A stretch of 64,000 bases of DNA from assembly GCA_965153455.1 (NCBI GenBank), contig OZ234499.1, forward strand, positions 2,108,001-2,172,000, given 5' to 3'. A program made the translations under genes and the position numbers. Shown here piece after piece: positions 1 to 13,635 of the stretch; positions within the stretch are counted from its first letter, which is position 1; every line of letters begins with the position of its first letter. The DNA is from Sphagnum compactum. Its lineage: Eukaryota; Bryophyta; Sphagnopsida; Sphagnales. The notes beneath the pieces are model-generated. The model was not told the DNA's origin, made no database searches, and saw only the letters and a program-made list of their open reading frames with translations.

Positions 1-3000
1 TAAAAAGACTAGAACTAAGGTTATGGAGTAGATTAGAACTTGGCTTGTCAATTCTAGTTCAAGTTATTTGGAATTGGGTTTGATTTTCAAAATTAAAATA
101 GATTTGAAACTGATTTTTTTTTTTCAAAAGAACCAAACTTGAGATCAAATTATCCATTTCATTTATGTGTTGAAACCATTCTACTTTATTTTTAAGACTT
201 GAAACCACCAAAGATTCTTCATCAAAATAAAAAACCCACCCATTTATGTGTAAAACTGAACATTGGTTCTCACCTTTACTCCATAAAAGGAGCAAACTTT
301 ACACCTTCAAGTGTATAAGAGCATTTTCAATGTCACCTCTCCTTTGAACTTTTATTAGTTCCAACATAGAGATAAATGCTCTTATAAACATAAACATGAA
401 TTTTGAACAATATTTTACTATAACACCATTTAAGTATCAACACTTGAGCCAATCATCATGACTAGCCAATTGCTGATATTGCATGTGTGAAAAAACACAA
501 TTTTCAATGTAAAAGTTTAGTGCCATAGTCAAATTTCACCCAAGCATAAAAACATTCACCAAGTTGTGATTGTAGGTGCCATGTTTAAAAATCACAAAAG
601 GGTCAAAATGGATGTGGAAAAGGTGAAGTCGATTTCCATATTAGGGAAGTCCATGAATTTGCATCCTACCAACAATGTATCAAAAATTTGTGTATCATTC
701 CATGATCGTGATTAGATTGTATTGTTATTGCCCCAAGCTAATGGACATGCATGTGTAGATTTTGGGTGCACCCATCCAATTGATGGGTTGTTTTGAAATC
801 TACCCATCTACTTGTTGGGTTTCTTCTCAAAATATGAATGTTGGGTAATTGATTTAATCATGCTTCTATATCTTCTTCTTTTTTGGGTTGTTGCTTGCCT
901 TTTTGTATCACGACTTTTTATATCACTATGAAGTGTAAAAAACAATACACATGACTAAATTTTTTAATGAAATTTGTTTGATAAACATACAAATAATTAG
1001 CTTCAATTCCTTTAAATTTTAAAAAATGAAATCCTTAGAAAATTGATTTGAAAGATTATGCGAGAATTAATTAAAATAAAACATGTCAAAATTTTAATAT
1101 AAAATTCATTTTTTGAGATATAAATGTTTTTAATTAATTTGGTGTTACTTTTAAAACTTCAATAATGCTTTGATGAAGATTTAATAACAAAAGTCATAAT
1201 GAAATTTTAAGATTCTTAATGAAATTCATTTTTAATTGATTAATTTGTTTGTATTGTTGTTGTTTTTTATTATTGCCTTAAGATAGTAGACATGCATGTA
1301 TGATTTTAGGTTTTACCAAGTATGTATGGGGCAAACACAACTAGTTATCTAAATAGTTATGGCAAAATCATGGAACATATGTTTCCCATGTCATGACTAT
1401 AATGCATTTCTTAAGGTTCAAAGGTGGCTAAGGTTTGTAGTTCTTGGCTCATTTTCTTTGCAAACTAATTGTATTGTTGCAAAAAAAATTAATCTTTAGG
1501 ATTTGGGTGAAGAATTTTGTTTGCAAATTGAGTGTTTTTTTTGTGATGTTTATTTCATTTTTTGTTGGGTGGATGTTTGTAGTTTTTATATGTTAAAAAG
1601 TGTAGGAACAAGGAAAAAAAAGAAATGGTGTTTTGTAGAAGGAGGATCAAGAAAACAACTCTTGAACACCCCTTCTTTTTCCTTCTCCCTCCCTTTCTCT
1701 CTCCCTATGCCTTTCTTTTTTTCAACAACAATCTCAAGCAAAAGCAATTTCAACACTCAAATTACTCTTGAAAGTCAAACAACGATAAGCATGTGAAGGT
1801 GAGCAATGTTATTGGTGGTTTTGTTAAAGCAATTTCATTGTTAAATATGTAAAATCATTCATCATCTCGAAGGTATTTGCCAAAGTGGTTAAAACTAGAC
1901 TTTTAAAAAAGAAATGCAACTTGAGTGTAAGATATTGCATTTCTTATTCCTTAGGAGATAGTGACTTGAATGACAAACTAGAAAACATTTGTTTGTCATT
2001 GTGAATTTTTCATGACCTTCAAATTCCACCCAAAAAATGCATTTGGGTAATCTACATTTTGTGCATAATTCACATTGTGCACATGGTAGCCAACTGGAAT
2101 TCAAGTTCACACCCATGATGAGAGAAATTAAAAAAAGGCCATGGTATAATGTATGACAAATGAAGTTCAATTTTGTTATGTTTATATACAGTGCAATTGC
2201 ATATGTGCATTTTTCACAACTTGAAATAAATTCATGCTATTGGAACTAAAAATCAAGTAGAAGGTGGTAGCAAGTTATGCGATTTCCTACAACAATCAAA
2301 TTAAAGAAATAATCGTGATAACAAAATTTATTGCAAGATTTTCCTTGTTCCTCCCCTACATATTATTTACAATTTGTGAACTTGGTTATTTGTTACATGT
2401 TCACACATGCATTGACAATTTTGAAAGTTTGTTATTTCCTTATATTAATGATTTTTGTTTTAGGTTCTTATTGTATTGACGTAATTGGATCTATGTATTA
2501 AAAAAATAATACATTGCAATCCATTGGATTGATGTGGAAAAGTTTCTTATGTTCAATTGTGTGGCATATATTTTGATAATTTCCATTGTGTGGACTTATT
2601 TTGAATATCTTTTGCTTAAAAACCTTATGGTACACTTGCAAAGTTTATAAAAATGTGTTTTTAACATTCTAAATTATATTGAATAAAGGTATAATGTGTA
2701 TATATATTTTAATTCTTGAACCCTTTTATTCAATTTCAAAATTCAAAAAATTGTCTTTAAGAATTGTTAAGTTAAAAATGTTATACCCTAGGATGTCAAA
2801 TCGTTAATGTATAAAAAAAACACATGGCAAATAAAGATTGGTTATAATTGAGAAGTGGCAAGAAATGAATTAGGTGACAATTTTTTATATGCAACCATCA
2901 ATTTGTCATGTGTGAAAAATAATCATACATGAAATGTATTGATCACACAACATGTGAGTAGTTTATTAATAATTTTTGGTACATTAACAACTATTTTATA

Positions 3001-6000
3001 ATAACCATAAACATAGAACCACTTATTCATGTATTTTGAAAAAACTTTTATACCCTTGCTATGTTTAAACATGCATGGTAGCTTTCAATTGAAAAAATCC
3101 TTAGAGTATAAACTAATCCTTAATCTATTAAAAAACATGTGGCAAATAACAATTGGAACCTTATATTTGAAAAGTTGTGGAAAATATGTTGGGTGTCATT
3201 TTGAAAAATCCCAATGTATTATTCGTTCATGAATAATGTATTGGTATTTTTTGATACATTAGTAACTACCCTACAATAGTTATCACAGGCACAAAGATAA
3301 CTAAGACAAGAAGATTTCCTAACAAATATGAGAACAAGCGTAGTGCTAGTTCCAAATCCAAATCTTGAAACAAGAAAAAACAAGAACAAGAACACAACAC
3401 ATGCAAAATAAAAATCCAACAAGATTTTATTACAAGAAGGATACCAAGAAATTGAACAAGGTTATGACAAGAAAAGGTACCCAAGTGTTAAACAAATTAA
3501 AGGTAATGAGAAATTTTATTTTTATTTACTTCCGTTGGGCACTTAATTCAAAAACTTCCAACCCACATGTAGCCCATGTTCACCCATGTGTGAACTATGA
3601 ATGAACTAATATTCAATTAAGAGTTAATTTTGAATTGACTAGAAATGAACTAAAAGTTAATTGGAAGTGAATTATGATTTAACTAATAGTGAATTAAAAG
3701 TTAATTGAAAATGAACTAGAAGTGAACTAAAACTTAATTGGAAGCTAACTGAAAGTGAACTAAAACTAAAAAAAGAGTTAAATACAAGTTTATTACAAGT
3801 CATGGATGAACATTCATGTGAATGAACTCCATGGCATTAACGTTATGACAATAACCATAACCCAAAAATATGGGAGACTTTTGCCCATATAATATTGAAA
3901 ATTTTCATGCTTTTATTTACAAAATATATGTGTGTCCTGGATTCATGATGATAACACAACATAATGCGTCGATACATTATAATTTTGATAAAACATAAAA
4001 TGAAAATGATCACTATTGTGTACAATATTTATCACGAGGTGAAAAATATTTTTATTAATGATTTCATTTTTTTTCCTCCCATGCACATATTTTCAACTTA
4101 GGGCATCTTCAAAAAGGTACAAATGTAGGTGCTTGGCAGGCACATGACATCAAAACTTGGTGTTCATTTTATGCTAGGGCAATTTTCACACTATTGTATT
4201 AACATTCCTTTTTTTGAAATGTTTTAAGAGTCTTTTTTTTCCCTAGGGGGAGTTTCATGGATATAAGGGGCCTTTCAAATACACTAGGAATGTTTTTGGA
4301 GTGTTTTATGGATATAAATATAATCACACTTAATTTTATGAATTTTCTTCTAAAACATTGGATAATTAGTTTTCTTAATCATTTTTAGGTTGTTCGGTTT
4401 TAATGTTTTTTAATGGTGAACAAAACACATGAACTTGGCCACAAAAGAAATGGTTGTGTGTAACAAAAAATTCCTTTTAACAATCAAATTAACCAAATGT
4501 GTCTTTTCCAATAATGAAGCCAAATTTTAGAACTAAAAGCTAATATTTATGATAGGCTCCTCAATTTTTTTGCCTATGGCAATAAACCTTTGAATTCAAC
4601 CTTGTGTGATCATTATCATTATGAAATAATAGGTCACCATGAACTTGTTTCATCTTTTCAAAATTTAGTCAATTGTCAATAGTTAAACCTTGCCAAATGG
4701 AAAATGTTATGAGCATGGGACTTTGATACATTTTAACATTTAAGATTTGTGAAGATGATATGGATATTTAAGTTTTTTCATGTGAATTGCATCCATAGAA
4801 AAGGCTTAACAATTATGTAAAATATTTGTTTCAATTTGCCATTTAAAGAAAGTTGGTATAATAGGGGCAAACAAATGTTGTTTTTGCTTCTCCATGTTTG
4901 ATAGCTAATAACATTCCATTGTAGTACCCCGAACACTTGTTCAACGGTTTCATGGTGGTACAATAAGAAGAAGTTGTCATTATAATGGTCCACCACAACA
5001 CATGCACCATAAAAGAAAAACCAATAACAACCTCCTTCATTAATGGTACCTCCTTGGACCAAAGACCAAACACAAAGTAACATTCTCACCAAAAGGCCAT
5101 GTATCATTTTGTCAACATTTCGTGTGAAACCATGTCAATTGCAAGGGGGCACATAATAATCACAAAATGCAACAAAAGAAAGAGGACCTACACTATTGCG
5201 CATGTGTGGCTCCTATCTACAATGCGACTTTACTAAAGTTGAAAACTATGGCAAATTGGAGGTGTTGCGTAAAGCACACAAAGGTTTTGGTTATACCACA
5301 CATGAAACTTGAATCACACCAAGGTCCTATTTAAGTCATGAACATGTGTGCGTTGCATTATGGTGTTGTTTGAAATATTACATTACGATGTTGCAAGAAT
5401 ATCATGAATTGTACTAAGGTGCTCATGGATCGCATTAAGGTGTTCCTTGAATTGCATTAAAACACACACCTTGAATTATATTGGAATTGTCAATTGTTCA
5501 AAAAATTGTTTAGTATTGGAACATTTTTTCTACTTGGACATTAAGAAGAAAGGTCAATTTTGGACTTAAATTGCCTAATGGTTACAAAAATAAGTTACAT
5601 ATCATTAACCCATTAAGGGATGAGCCTCCATTTCCTATGTGTGGTGAGCCATGAAATTGCTCCACGACAATCAAATAGTGTCCTTGAGAAGAAGCACTCA
5701 AAAACATCTAAAGCACCAAACTCCCTTAGATTGAATAAGAATGGATGGAAAAGTGCATCAAATTTTTAATTAAAAATAGTTAGTAAAATGGATGGCAAGG
5801 AAAAGTTGTTAGTAAAATGAAGTCTTTATTTCTTGGGCTTTTTAATATTTCCAAAGTTGGACAAGTTCCTCAAACATGGTGAGAAAAACTTATATTGAAA
5901 TCTTGAATGTACATAGAATTGAAAGGTTTTATGTCAATAAAGAATCTATCCATACCGAAAACAATTGTACCAATGCAAGTATAGGTCCGATACATTGTAA

Positions 6001-9000
6001 TGAACCAAGTGTCACATGGTGTTAGGTATATTTGAAAGGTGCAAAAAGCTTGTGCAATTTTAATGTGTTTTCAATGTCAAGGAATTCCTTCAAAATCCAA
6101 TTCAATACATTAGAAAATCATTGAATTCATGCATGGTTGGTTATTGAAAGGAAAAAAAAATGGATTTGATTTCTAAATTTGTGCCCACATAAATGTGATG
6201 AGGATCTTGTTATTTGCAACAAAAAATCATGAGTATTGATCCAAGCCTATGTGTTGGGAAGATTGACAATGAACACCATCATTGTTGTCATTGGAACAAA
6301 TGATGATGTCATTTTTGATAACCTAAAACAAGTGTTAGTGATATATAGGGGTCCAAGTGATGAATACATTATTGCCAAGTTCATAACCTTTGGTGTTATT
6401 GTTTTTCATGGTATGCAAATAGGGTTGGGTTAAGGTTGGTTTCCACCTTACTTGTTCACCCACAATTTGTTAGTAAAATTGTTGGTCAAAATACTAAAAA
6501 TGGGTTTTCATATCCCTTCTACTATGTGGCCAACCATTCTCATGGCAACTAGCAAGTGTAAGAGAAGACTTGTGTGAAAGGTTTTAGGCCACATGTTCAA
6601 CTAGTTGCTAGTTTTCAATTTTTGCCATGTGCCAATCTAGTAAAATTGTGGGAATTCAAAAGGTGGGGTAGATCACCCACCAAAGTAGTGGGTCTCCCAT
6701 TAAAATGAGAAAAATAGAGTGATGAGGGAATGGGTCACCTTCTCACTTGGAAACCCCCAACATTATAATCAAGAATGATTTGAAATAATGAGCAAATGCA
6801 AATATGGAAACCAACCCATACAATCCACTTGAAGAGCCAAATTATTGCACCCTTTATATTTGGGGTGCATTGCATTAGCCATTTCATAAGTAAATTTGTT
6901 TCATAGTGGGAATTTTGCACAAGGTTGAACATGTATAACAAAGCTTTTATAACATCTTTTCCTACCAATAGGACAAAATGCAACATATGGTTGAGCTAAC
7001 AAAAGTCACGATGGAAATAATTGTATCCTAAATTTTTTTAATATATAAATGCATTTAATTGATATTAGTCCTAGCCAAGGGTGTTATAGGAATAGAAGAT
7101 TTGGTTTTCAAGATGCATCAAGATGCATGCACAGAAGTGTAAGCCACCAATAACCTCGAAAATGTCCTGTGATTTAAAGGTAATGTTGGGCCTTTCATTT
7201 GTAATGCCAAGTTGTAAAATCACAAGGTAAATTCAAATCAAAAGGGGCAAACAATACACCATGAAAAGCTTTGAGGATACCATAGTACTTGGGTAACTTT
7301 AGCACAAATTATATTATTATTTTGTCAAATCTTTCAAAAAGAATAGTATTTTATGTCAATTTTTTAAAAATTCAATCAAAATGTAATCAAGATGGCTAGA
7401 ATTGAACCCATGCCCTATCCAAGAAAATAACATTAACTGCAATTAATCAAAGCAAAAGGACAACATGAAGCTTGTGAGATGTTTAATGATTTTATTGTAT
7501 TTATCCTTATATGCAAAAAAATTCAAAATAAAAAACTCAAGTGTTGAATCAAGAATTTAGAATTATATCAATTATTCAGCACAATAGTGCCAAAGTTGCT
7601 CATGTACTAGTTATGGTAGTCTTAATAAGTTGATATGGTAGTTCACAATTGGTTACACAATGCTTGAGATGTGTCGAAACAATGTTAAAATAAAATATTT
7701 AATCATTGGTTCTACAATCTTTAAAAAATGTTTTAATTCATTTTATATTCATCAAATTGTTGTCAATTTTTTTTGCATGTTACATTGATACATTTATAAA
7801 GAAAAAATACAACACACATTTTATCATGTGGAAAAAAAATTCAACAAATTATAAAAACTATAGTGGTTACATGTCCTTTCACAATGAATGTCCACATCAA
7901 CTAATGGAGTTTAATAAATATTGAAGGAATTTCATATATGTTGTAAAGTAAAAACATCTGAAACCATACCTTACAATAGCCTCGTAAATCCATTCAAATA
8001 TGCTTATGAATGCACGAGTATCTCAACTTTTAGTTTTGCAATTCTTTTAAAAATGGTTTAAGATCACAATCCAACCCATTTTAAATATTCTCAAATTAGC
8101 TTGTTACATGGCCTATTTTGGGTATGCGTGACCTTGATTTAAAAATATTATATTTGATTATATTAAAGGTTTTATTACAAGATTTTGAAGTGTTACACCC
8201 ACCATTCACAAGGGAGCATATAACATGATATTTTCCAAGATTTCGGGCTTGCGTTTAAAAATGTTTAATGTCTTTGGAGTGAATTCATGAAAGTTGTTGT
8301 ATTGGCAATGGTACAAATCACAATGCTTGTGAATGGATGAGAAATGTTTTTTCCTCATTGATTGTGATGAAAAAATCACTCCACAATGGGTTGTGTGACC
8401 CATGAAAAAGAGGGGGTGAGAAAATGAGAAACAATCTTTCATCAATGGCCTTGTTCCCCTCAATCTATTTTTCTTCGCTTGTTGTCTTGTTATTCTGACG
8501 TGAGAACTTCCATTCCTTGTGGACCAAAGGAAAGTCATGCATGTCATGGTAATTGAAATAATAATGTTACAAAATTTAATTGGCCAAAATGTGCCATAAA
8601 CAATCATCAATATGTATGGATGGGTTATATCTTGTTTGACCATAATATTATTTGCTTTGTTCAATTACAAACCATTGTTTTGTAAAAATGTGTTTAGACT
8701 CTAGACCCTATGTTCTTCAAAATGTGAGTTGCATAAAATCTTTACCATAATGGCAACCCAACAACTTATGCTTTCAATTAATCACTAAACCATGCTCGAT
8801 ATGATTAATCATAGTGTACTCATCTCTAATTAGGATTTCATGATAAATTGATCATTTGAAAATTAAATGCCACAATTATGTTAATTATTAAGGTGGTCAT
8901 AAAACAATAGTGTTCAAAGGAAGCATTAATCTTATAGGGTGAAAGGTGAAATCACACATAGTCACACTTTAAGCATCTTAACTGAAAATCTTGAATGAGG

Positions 9001-9440
9001 TGTAATAATCACATGTAATCAGTACATTCGAAGATTATTGTGAGCTGCCAAAAATGCATATTTGCTTGGGCTTGAAAGAACCCCAGAAGAATTTAATAAA
9101 TATGATTTGACTGTTGTTCACTATTTCTGATTGGTCAATCATAATGGATGAGTTCAAGTAGTTAGACATCAGCAGTCTCTCTCACCTTTTCTAGTCTCAC
9201 TTTTCAAGTTAGTTTATGAATAAGGCTTGAGAATTAGAAATAAAAAAAATTGGAAGCTTCTAGTTTATACAATTGGTGTACCAAATGCCAAGAATTAGTT
9301 GGTGGGTTTAGGGTTATATATGTATGTACATACTTCCTTCTAACTTTTGATGATGCTTTTATGATGAAAAGTCACCCATCCCAAGAGTGTTTTCAGCATA
9401 GGATCCATTATGACATGCAAGAAAATAATTGTTTTGTCAA
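1..9440. other. AT-rich intergenic region, no gene supported
   Basis: This stretch is strongly AT-rich. It holds only short open frames (the longest is 152 codons on the minus strand near 8.2-8.7 kb) that show no recognisable domain, no splice-linked continuation and no coding-like composition. I looked for retrotransposon polymerase, integrase and transposase motifs in the short frames and recognised none. One degenerate short tandem repeat lies at about 3.6-3.8 kb and is listed separately. The DNA is probably old, decayed transposon and intergenic sequence, but that is inference. Confidence 0.6.
3612..3775. repeat. Degenerate short tandem repeat around gaactaaaagttaattg
   Basis: A word close to 'gtgaactaaaagttaattgga' recurs about seven times with substitutions and variable spacing of roughly 20-25 bases. 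It gives alternating 'gaacta' and 'gttaatt' blocks. The array is AT-rich, imperfect and without a matching gene. It is best read as a decayed minisatellite. Confidence 0.6.
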
Positions 9441-9447
9441 TGGATAT

Positions 9448-9450
<3 letters not shown>

Positions 9451-9485
<35 letters not shown>
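9451..9485. repeat. (GA)n microsatellite
   Basis: An almost uninterrupted GA dinucleotide run. Similar runs occur at 11,145-11,172, 11,263-11,298 (passing into GT), 19,266-19,296, 33,891-33,912 (as CT), 34,438-34,464 and 53,838-53,857. Two of these runs lie just upstream of coding starts (NLR and ERD2), where GA/CT tracts are common in plant 5' leaders. Confidence 0.95.
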
Positions 9486-9486
<1 letters not shown>

Positions 9487-9701
9487 CATCTCATCATCTG
9501 TCAACCTTTAAGATGCTGTGAATGGATCAGTATTTAAGAACCCCAAGTGCTGAAGTTGGCAGCCATATATAAAGAACCCAACTAGCCTACTGAAGTTTGT
9601 AACCCCATCCCTGCAAAGTTGTCACCATGTGACACATTTTCCCATACTTGGCAAGCCTTCTAATAGCCTACACATTGTCCAAGGCTGGTGCTTGAGTCTT
9701 T

Positions 9702-9772
9702 GGGGGGGGGGGGAGAACACCATTCCTTACCCCCACAATTGTAAACAGGAGTTTGCCCTCCCCCCCCCCCCC
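9702..9772. repeat. Poly-G / poly-C inverted pair
   Basis: A run of 12 G (9,702-9,713) is followed about 46 bases later by a run of 13 C (9,760-9,772). The two could pair as a hairpin stem, or each could form a four-stranded structure. Homopolymers this long are also prone to assembly length error. Confidence 0.7.
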
Positions 9773-10067
9773 AGGATTAGCTCTATACAAGTAGCCAGAA
9801 GCACATATTAGAGTTATCTGTAAAGTCAAGCGATGGGGGGGCGAGAATGGCCAGTTGTGGCATAATAGGGCATCAAAGGCATATCTAGGAATGAAAATTT
9901 TACAAAAGGAAACAATTGGGACCCAAGCTAGTTTTTTCCACCAATTTGGGTGGTAAACTGAGTTTCATCCTGTGTTTCCTTTTTCCTGAGCGCCTGCACT
10001 GCTGCTACATATAGTTTCACTGCTCATACCTGTACAACTATTATAATTACTCTCGAACTACTTGTGC

Positions 10068-10094
10068 ATGAAATGCTGAGGTTCAGCATTTCAT
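10068..10094. repeat. Perfect 12-bp inverted repeat with 3-base loop
   Basis: The left arm is atgaaatgctga (10,068-10,079), the spacer is ggt, and the right arm is tcagcatttcat (10,083-10,094). It would fold as a short perfect hairpin. No T-run, transposon end or gene is attached to it, so its role is unknown. Confidence 0.8.
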
Positions 10095-10608
10095 ACCCAG
10101 ATTTAATAAAAATTTCCTACTTTGCAAATACCAATGAAAGAGGAGATAGGGGGTGAAAGAGAGGGTGACTTTATGGATAACTCTATTGGACCGACTTATT
10201 GGTTGGATTTTCTTAAGAGCAATGGAGCTTTAGGGGGGGATATTTGTACATATAAGGCGGCAAACTCCCAATACACTAAGGAATTTCTCCAAGTGCTTTA
10301 TGCGTAATGGTAATGGCTGAGGATCAAGGTGTTCTCGAAACAAGCTCCCCTCTGAGACAAAGTTGAAGGGGACTTATTTCGGAAACTTCCCACTACAACA
10401 AGGATGTCAACTGACTCGAAGCACCGACAAAAGATTTCTTTTCATTTTTCCCTGTGCCCGATATCACGGGGAAAAAAAGAAGGGAGGAAACGCCAAAATG
10501 CCCACTATTGTGAGCGTTCCACTTTTCAAAGCGCCTTGCCCTTTGTGGAGTAAAAGTTGCACTTTGGTAACAATTGTCTCCGGATACATTAGGAAAAAAA
10601 ATTTCTCC

Positions 10609-10797
10609 AAGTGCTTTCCATGCCAAAACCACCACGGATGCACCCAAGTCCTTTACATGCCAAAACCGCAACCAATGCACCCAAGTGCTTTACATGCCAA
10701 AACCACCACCAATGTGCCTGCCCACGTGCTTTACATGGCAAAACCACAACCGATGCGCCTAAGTGCTTTACGTGCCAAAACCACCACCGATGTGCCT
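10609..10797. repeat. 37-bp minisatellite, five units
   Basis: Five head-to-tail units of 37 bp begin at 10,609, 10,646, 10,683, 10,724 and 10,761. Each carries a core like 'gctttacatgccaaaacc' followed by 'accaccgatg'. Units three and four are separated by four extra bases. Because 37 is not a multiple of three, each frame cycles through the unit, which keeps several frames open on both strands and creates long spurious ORFs (for example 10,363-10,899). The sequence leading into unit one, 'aatttctccaagtgcttt', also occurs alone near 10,277-10,297, so the array probably grew from one end of a dispersed element. Confidence 0.85.
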
Positions 10798-11254
10798 GGG
10801 AGCAATAGTCCCTACCTCGAAGAGGGTGGGGGCTTGACAAAGAGACGAAGGCAAGGGAGGAGAGGGGAGGGGATTGGGGTGTATGGTGGAAGTATATAGT
10901 ATATAGAGTGAAATTGAACTAAATTACATGAAAGGTGAAAAATAGAATTTTCCCTCATATGACAGCCAAACAAATGGAAGAGGCCTGTCAACTATATATT
11001 GGCTGTGATTTAGTTTGATTTATGTGTACCTGTATATGCAGGAGCTTGAAGAAAGAGACAAACAAATTATTCATAGGGATGCTCCAAAACTTCTCTCCTG
11101 GCAACTCCTTTCCTCTCCTCAACTCTCCTCTCTCCTCCATTGCACAGAGAGAGAGAGAGAAAGAGAGAGAGAAAGGGGCATATTGAGTTGTGAGTCACAG
11201 GTCAGAGAATTTTGGAGTGATGCAAATAATCATATGGTCAGAAAAAAAACACCC

Positions 11255-11297
<43 letters not shown>

Positions 11298-11554
11298 TGA
11301 GTGTGTGTGTAAAAGTACTCTGTTGTTTACTTGGCATTATATCTGGTCTGAAATATGACATCAAAGTTGGAAGAGCCCAAAAATAATGACAAGTATTTTC
11401 ATCATCATTCATGTAATCCAAAAATTTGGAAATTTTGTAGAGGAAGAAAAAAGGAACCAGCACATCTATCTATCTATTAATTAAGGAAGATGATGGATGG
11501 CTTGTTTGTTGTTGGCCTTGCCTTCTTGGTAGGCAAGGAAGGATATTGTTGTGT

Positions 11555-11725
11555 TTAGATTCATTATAGAGCATAGTAACTTCAGGGGACTTTGGCTCCC
11601 TAGGTAATAATAATAATAGGTCTATTTTTGTATGAGGATTTTTTTTTTTGGGTTTTTTGGTTGAAAGATGATATTATTATTTGGCTTGTGTTGAAACTTG
11701 TGAGATTAGTTACAAGAGTTATAAT
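11555..11725 (-). repeat. Dispersed repeat family copy, inverted and partial
   Basis: Read on the minus strand, this matches the repeat at 13.64-14.11 kb and 17.95-18.31 kb. It shares the 'cctcat..aaaatagacctatta' block, the 'ccaaagtcccctgaagttac' type block and the 'tataatgaatctaa' end. It has diverged with extra ATT triplets and a T-run. It does not code. Confidence 0.65.
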
Positions 11726-12329
11726 AATAGGCTCATGATAATAATTAATTTTTCAATTGAAAGCTGCTCATGAATGGGGGCAAAGGGAAAGTAAATGAAA
11801 TGCTCTTTGTTTCCTTCCCATCTAATTGAATCACTCACCCACCCTTTTTCAGATTGGGATGAGCTGTTGCTTCTCTGACATTGCAGCCTTATATTATGAT
11901 TATTATACTACTACTTTCAAGCAATGTTAAAGTACTGGTCCATGTGTATGGGTATTGCATGGTTTTTATTGCCCTCCTTTTGGAAGCTTTCTGTTAAGCT
12001 GCTGGTTGAGGATTTTTGTTGTTGGGTGTGTGTGTAAAGGACTAGGAATAAGTTTTGTTGGGGGGAGAGGGGGAGGAAGGGGAGGAGGAGAGCTTTTCAG
12101 GGAAAGTAAGTCTCAGACTCCTTCCTTCCTTAATTTGCTTCCAACTTGCACTTCTTTCTTCCTTTTGGGATAATAATGGGATTATAGCATGTAAAAAAGA
12201 AGATTCCATGCTTGTCAGAAGATTAGGTCAAAAGCCAAAAATACAAAGGGAAAAATTTATATATTAAAGGTCAAACACCAAAGCATCTAAGTGCCCTCCA
12301 TGTCATTCATTCTTTGTAGTGTAAACCTA

Positions 12330-12366
12330 AGGCTTAAACCTTAAACCCTAAACCTTAAACCCTAAA
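12330..12366. repeat. Short telomere-like run (CCCTAAA variants)
   Basis: Several adjacent copies of cttaaac/ccctaaa occur here. Similar short runs are at 52,720-52,737, 53,424-53,458, 54,066-54,090 and 54,677-54,722. They fit the Arabidopsis-type plant telomere unit but are short and degenerate. They could be old double-strand-break repair insertions or 5'-leader telo-box-like motifs. Confidence 0.6.
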
Positions 12367-12573
12367 GTTAACGAGCTTTAGCCAACATAAAACATGCTTT
12401 CAAGGGTTTTTTTTTCTCCTCAGGTAGCCACTGGAGGTCACACCCGGTGTAAATAATTGATTGAAAAAATTCTTTAGAAATGGCCGGCTGTGATTTCATA
12501 ACAAGGGGTAAAGCACCACCCCTTCACATACACTAGAAAAATTCTATCAATTCTTTTAATTGGTTAGTTTGTT

Positions 12574-12985
12574 GATTGTTGTGTTTAGAGATTCATTATA
12601 GAGTATAGTAGTTTAAGGGATTTTGGCCCCCTAAGTAATAATAGATCTATTTTTATATGAGGATTTTTGAAAGATGATATTTTTGGCTAAGTTGTGTTTG
12701 AAACTTGGGATTAGTTATAGAGTTATATAATTGCTTGAAGAATTTTGGTTTCTAATAGAGGATTTTTTTCTAATAGCTAAATAGATTTCTAGAAGCTTAT
12801 ATTTTAAAAAAAACTTATAAATCATATTTTTTGAAGATTATATATTCAAAAGATTCTTTTCTAATAGCTAATGGATTTCTAATAGCTTGAAATTTTTTGA
12901 TTTCTAATGGAGGATTCCAATATTTTAGGATTATTTGAGTTTTCATAATTCTTCTTTTGCCTTAAGATACTTTTGGTGTGAAATT
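12574..12985 (-). repeat. Dispersed repeat family copy, inverted
   Basis: The reverse complement runs from a 'cttaaggcaaaagaagaatta' block through 'aaaatcctcatataaaaatag' to 'cttaaactactatactctat' and 'aatgaatctct'. The order is the same as in the direct copies at 13.64 and 17.95 kb. Internal segments 'tctaatagctaatagatttc' are locally duplicated. The family is non-coding and has no terminal structure that I could define. Confidence 0.65.
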
Positions 12986-13635
12986 GGTTAAATTTTCTCC
13001 CCGTGAGCATAACATACCATGGAACAGGCCCCCTCCACTTAGGAATGCAACAAGTCTAGTAACGCAAGATGTCATTCTGTCGAGTGGAATTGGGCTCTTC
13101 CAGGGCTCGTTCCAAATACTTAGCCAGTTCTAAAATCCATGATTTGTCATTTCAAAGGCATTAGGAGTTAGTTATTGATGAAAATACAATGCAAAACTTA
13201 TTATCACACAATTTTTTAATGTGGAGCCAATATTAGAAGGCTTCCGATCCCACCCAAGAACAAGCTTCTTTAAAAAGTGCTTTAAAAGGGTCACTTTTTT
13301 CATCCGTTTCCATGCATCATGTTGTGCACTTCAACCCTTTATTATTGGTGGGTCATGTTCCTCTTACTAAAGCAACAAATGGTGTTAATGTTGTTGAATG
13401 AAATATTGTGCAATATTTTTTTGGATTTTTCTTTTCCTTTACCACAAATATTTAGGCGGTGTTTGTTTGTGACAAAGTGCAAGTAAAATAATATAAAATG
13501 AATGAGTTTCTTTCAATTGGTCGAGCATCATCGTGATTGACCCAGGTGGTGGCCTTTAAGTAGTCTCTCAACTTATATTGTCCAATTTTTCATGTTTATG
13601 GGTGGGCATGTGGAAACAAGTAAGCTAGTATGTTC

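Noticed and set aside
8206-8664. 152-codon minus-strand frame
   Set aside because: No domain, no neighbouring exon, and ordinary AT-rich composition; a chance ORF is likely in 9 kb of such DNA.
10609-10797. CRISPR-like regular repeats
   Set aside because: The units are contiguous with no spacers and the window is a plant nuclear genome; it is a minisatellite.
10363-10899. 178-codon + strand frame with repeated Pro/His/Lys-rich peptide
   Set aside because: It runs through the 37-bp minisatellite, other frames are open for the same reason, and there is no recognisable domain or coding-like flank.
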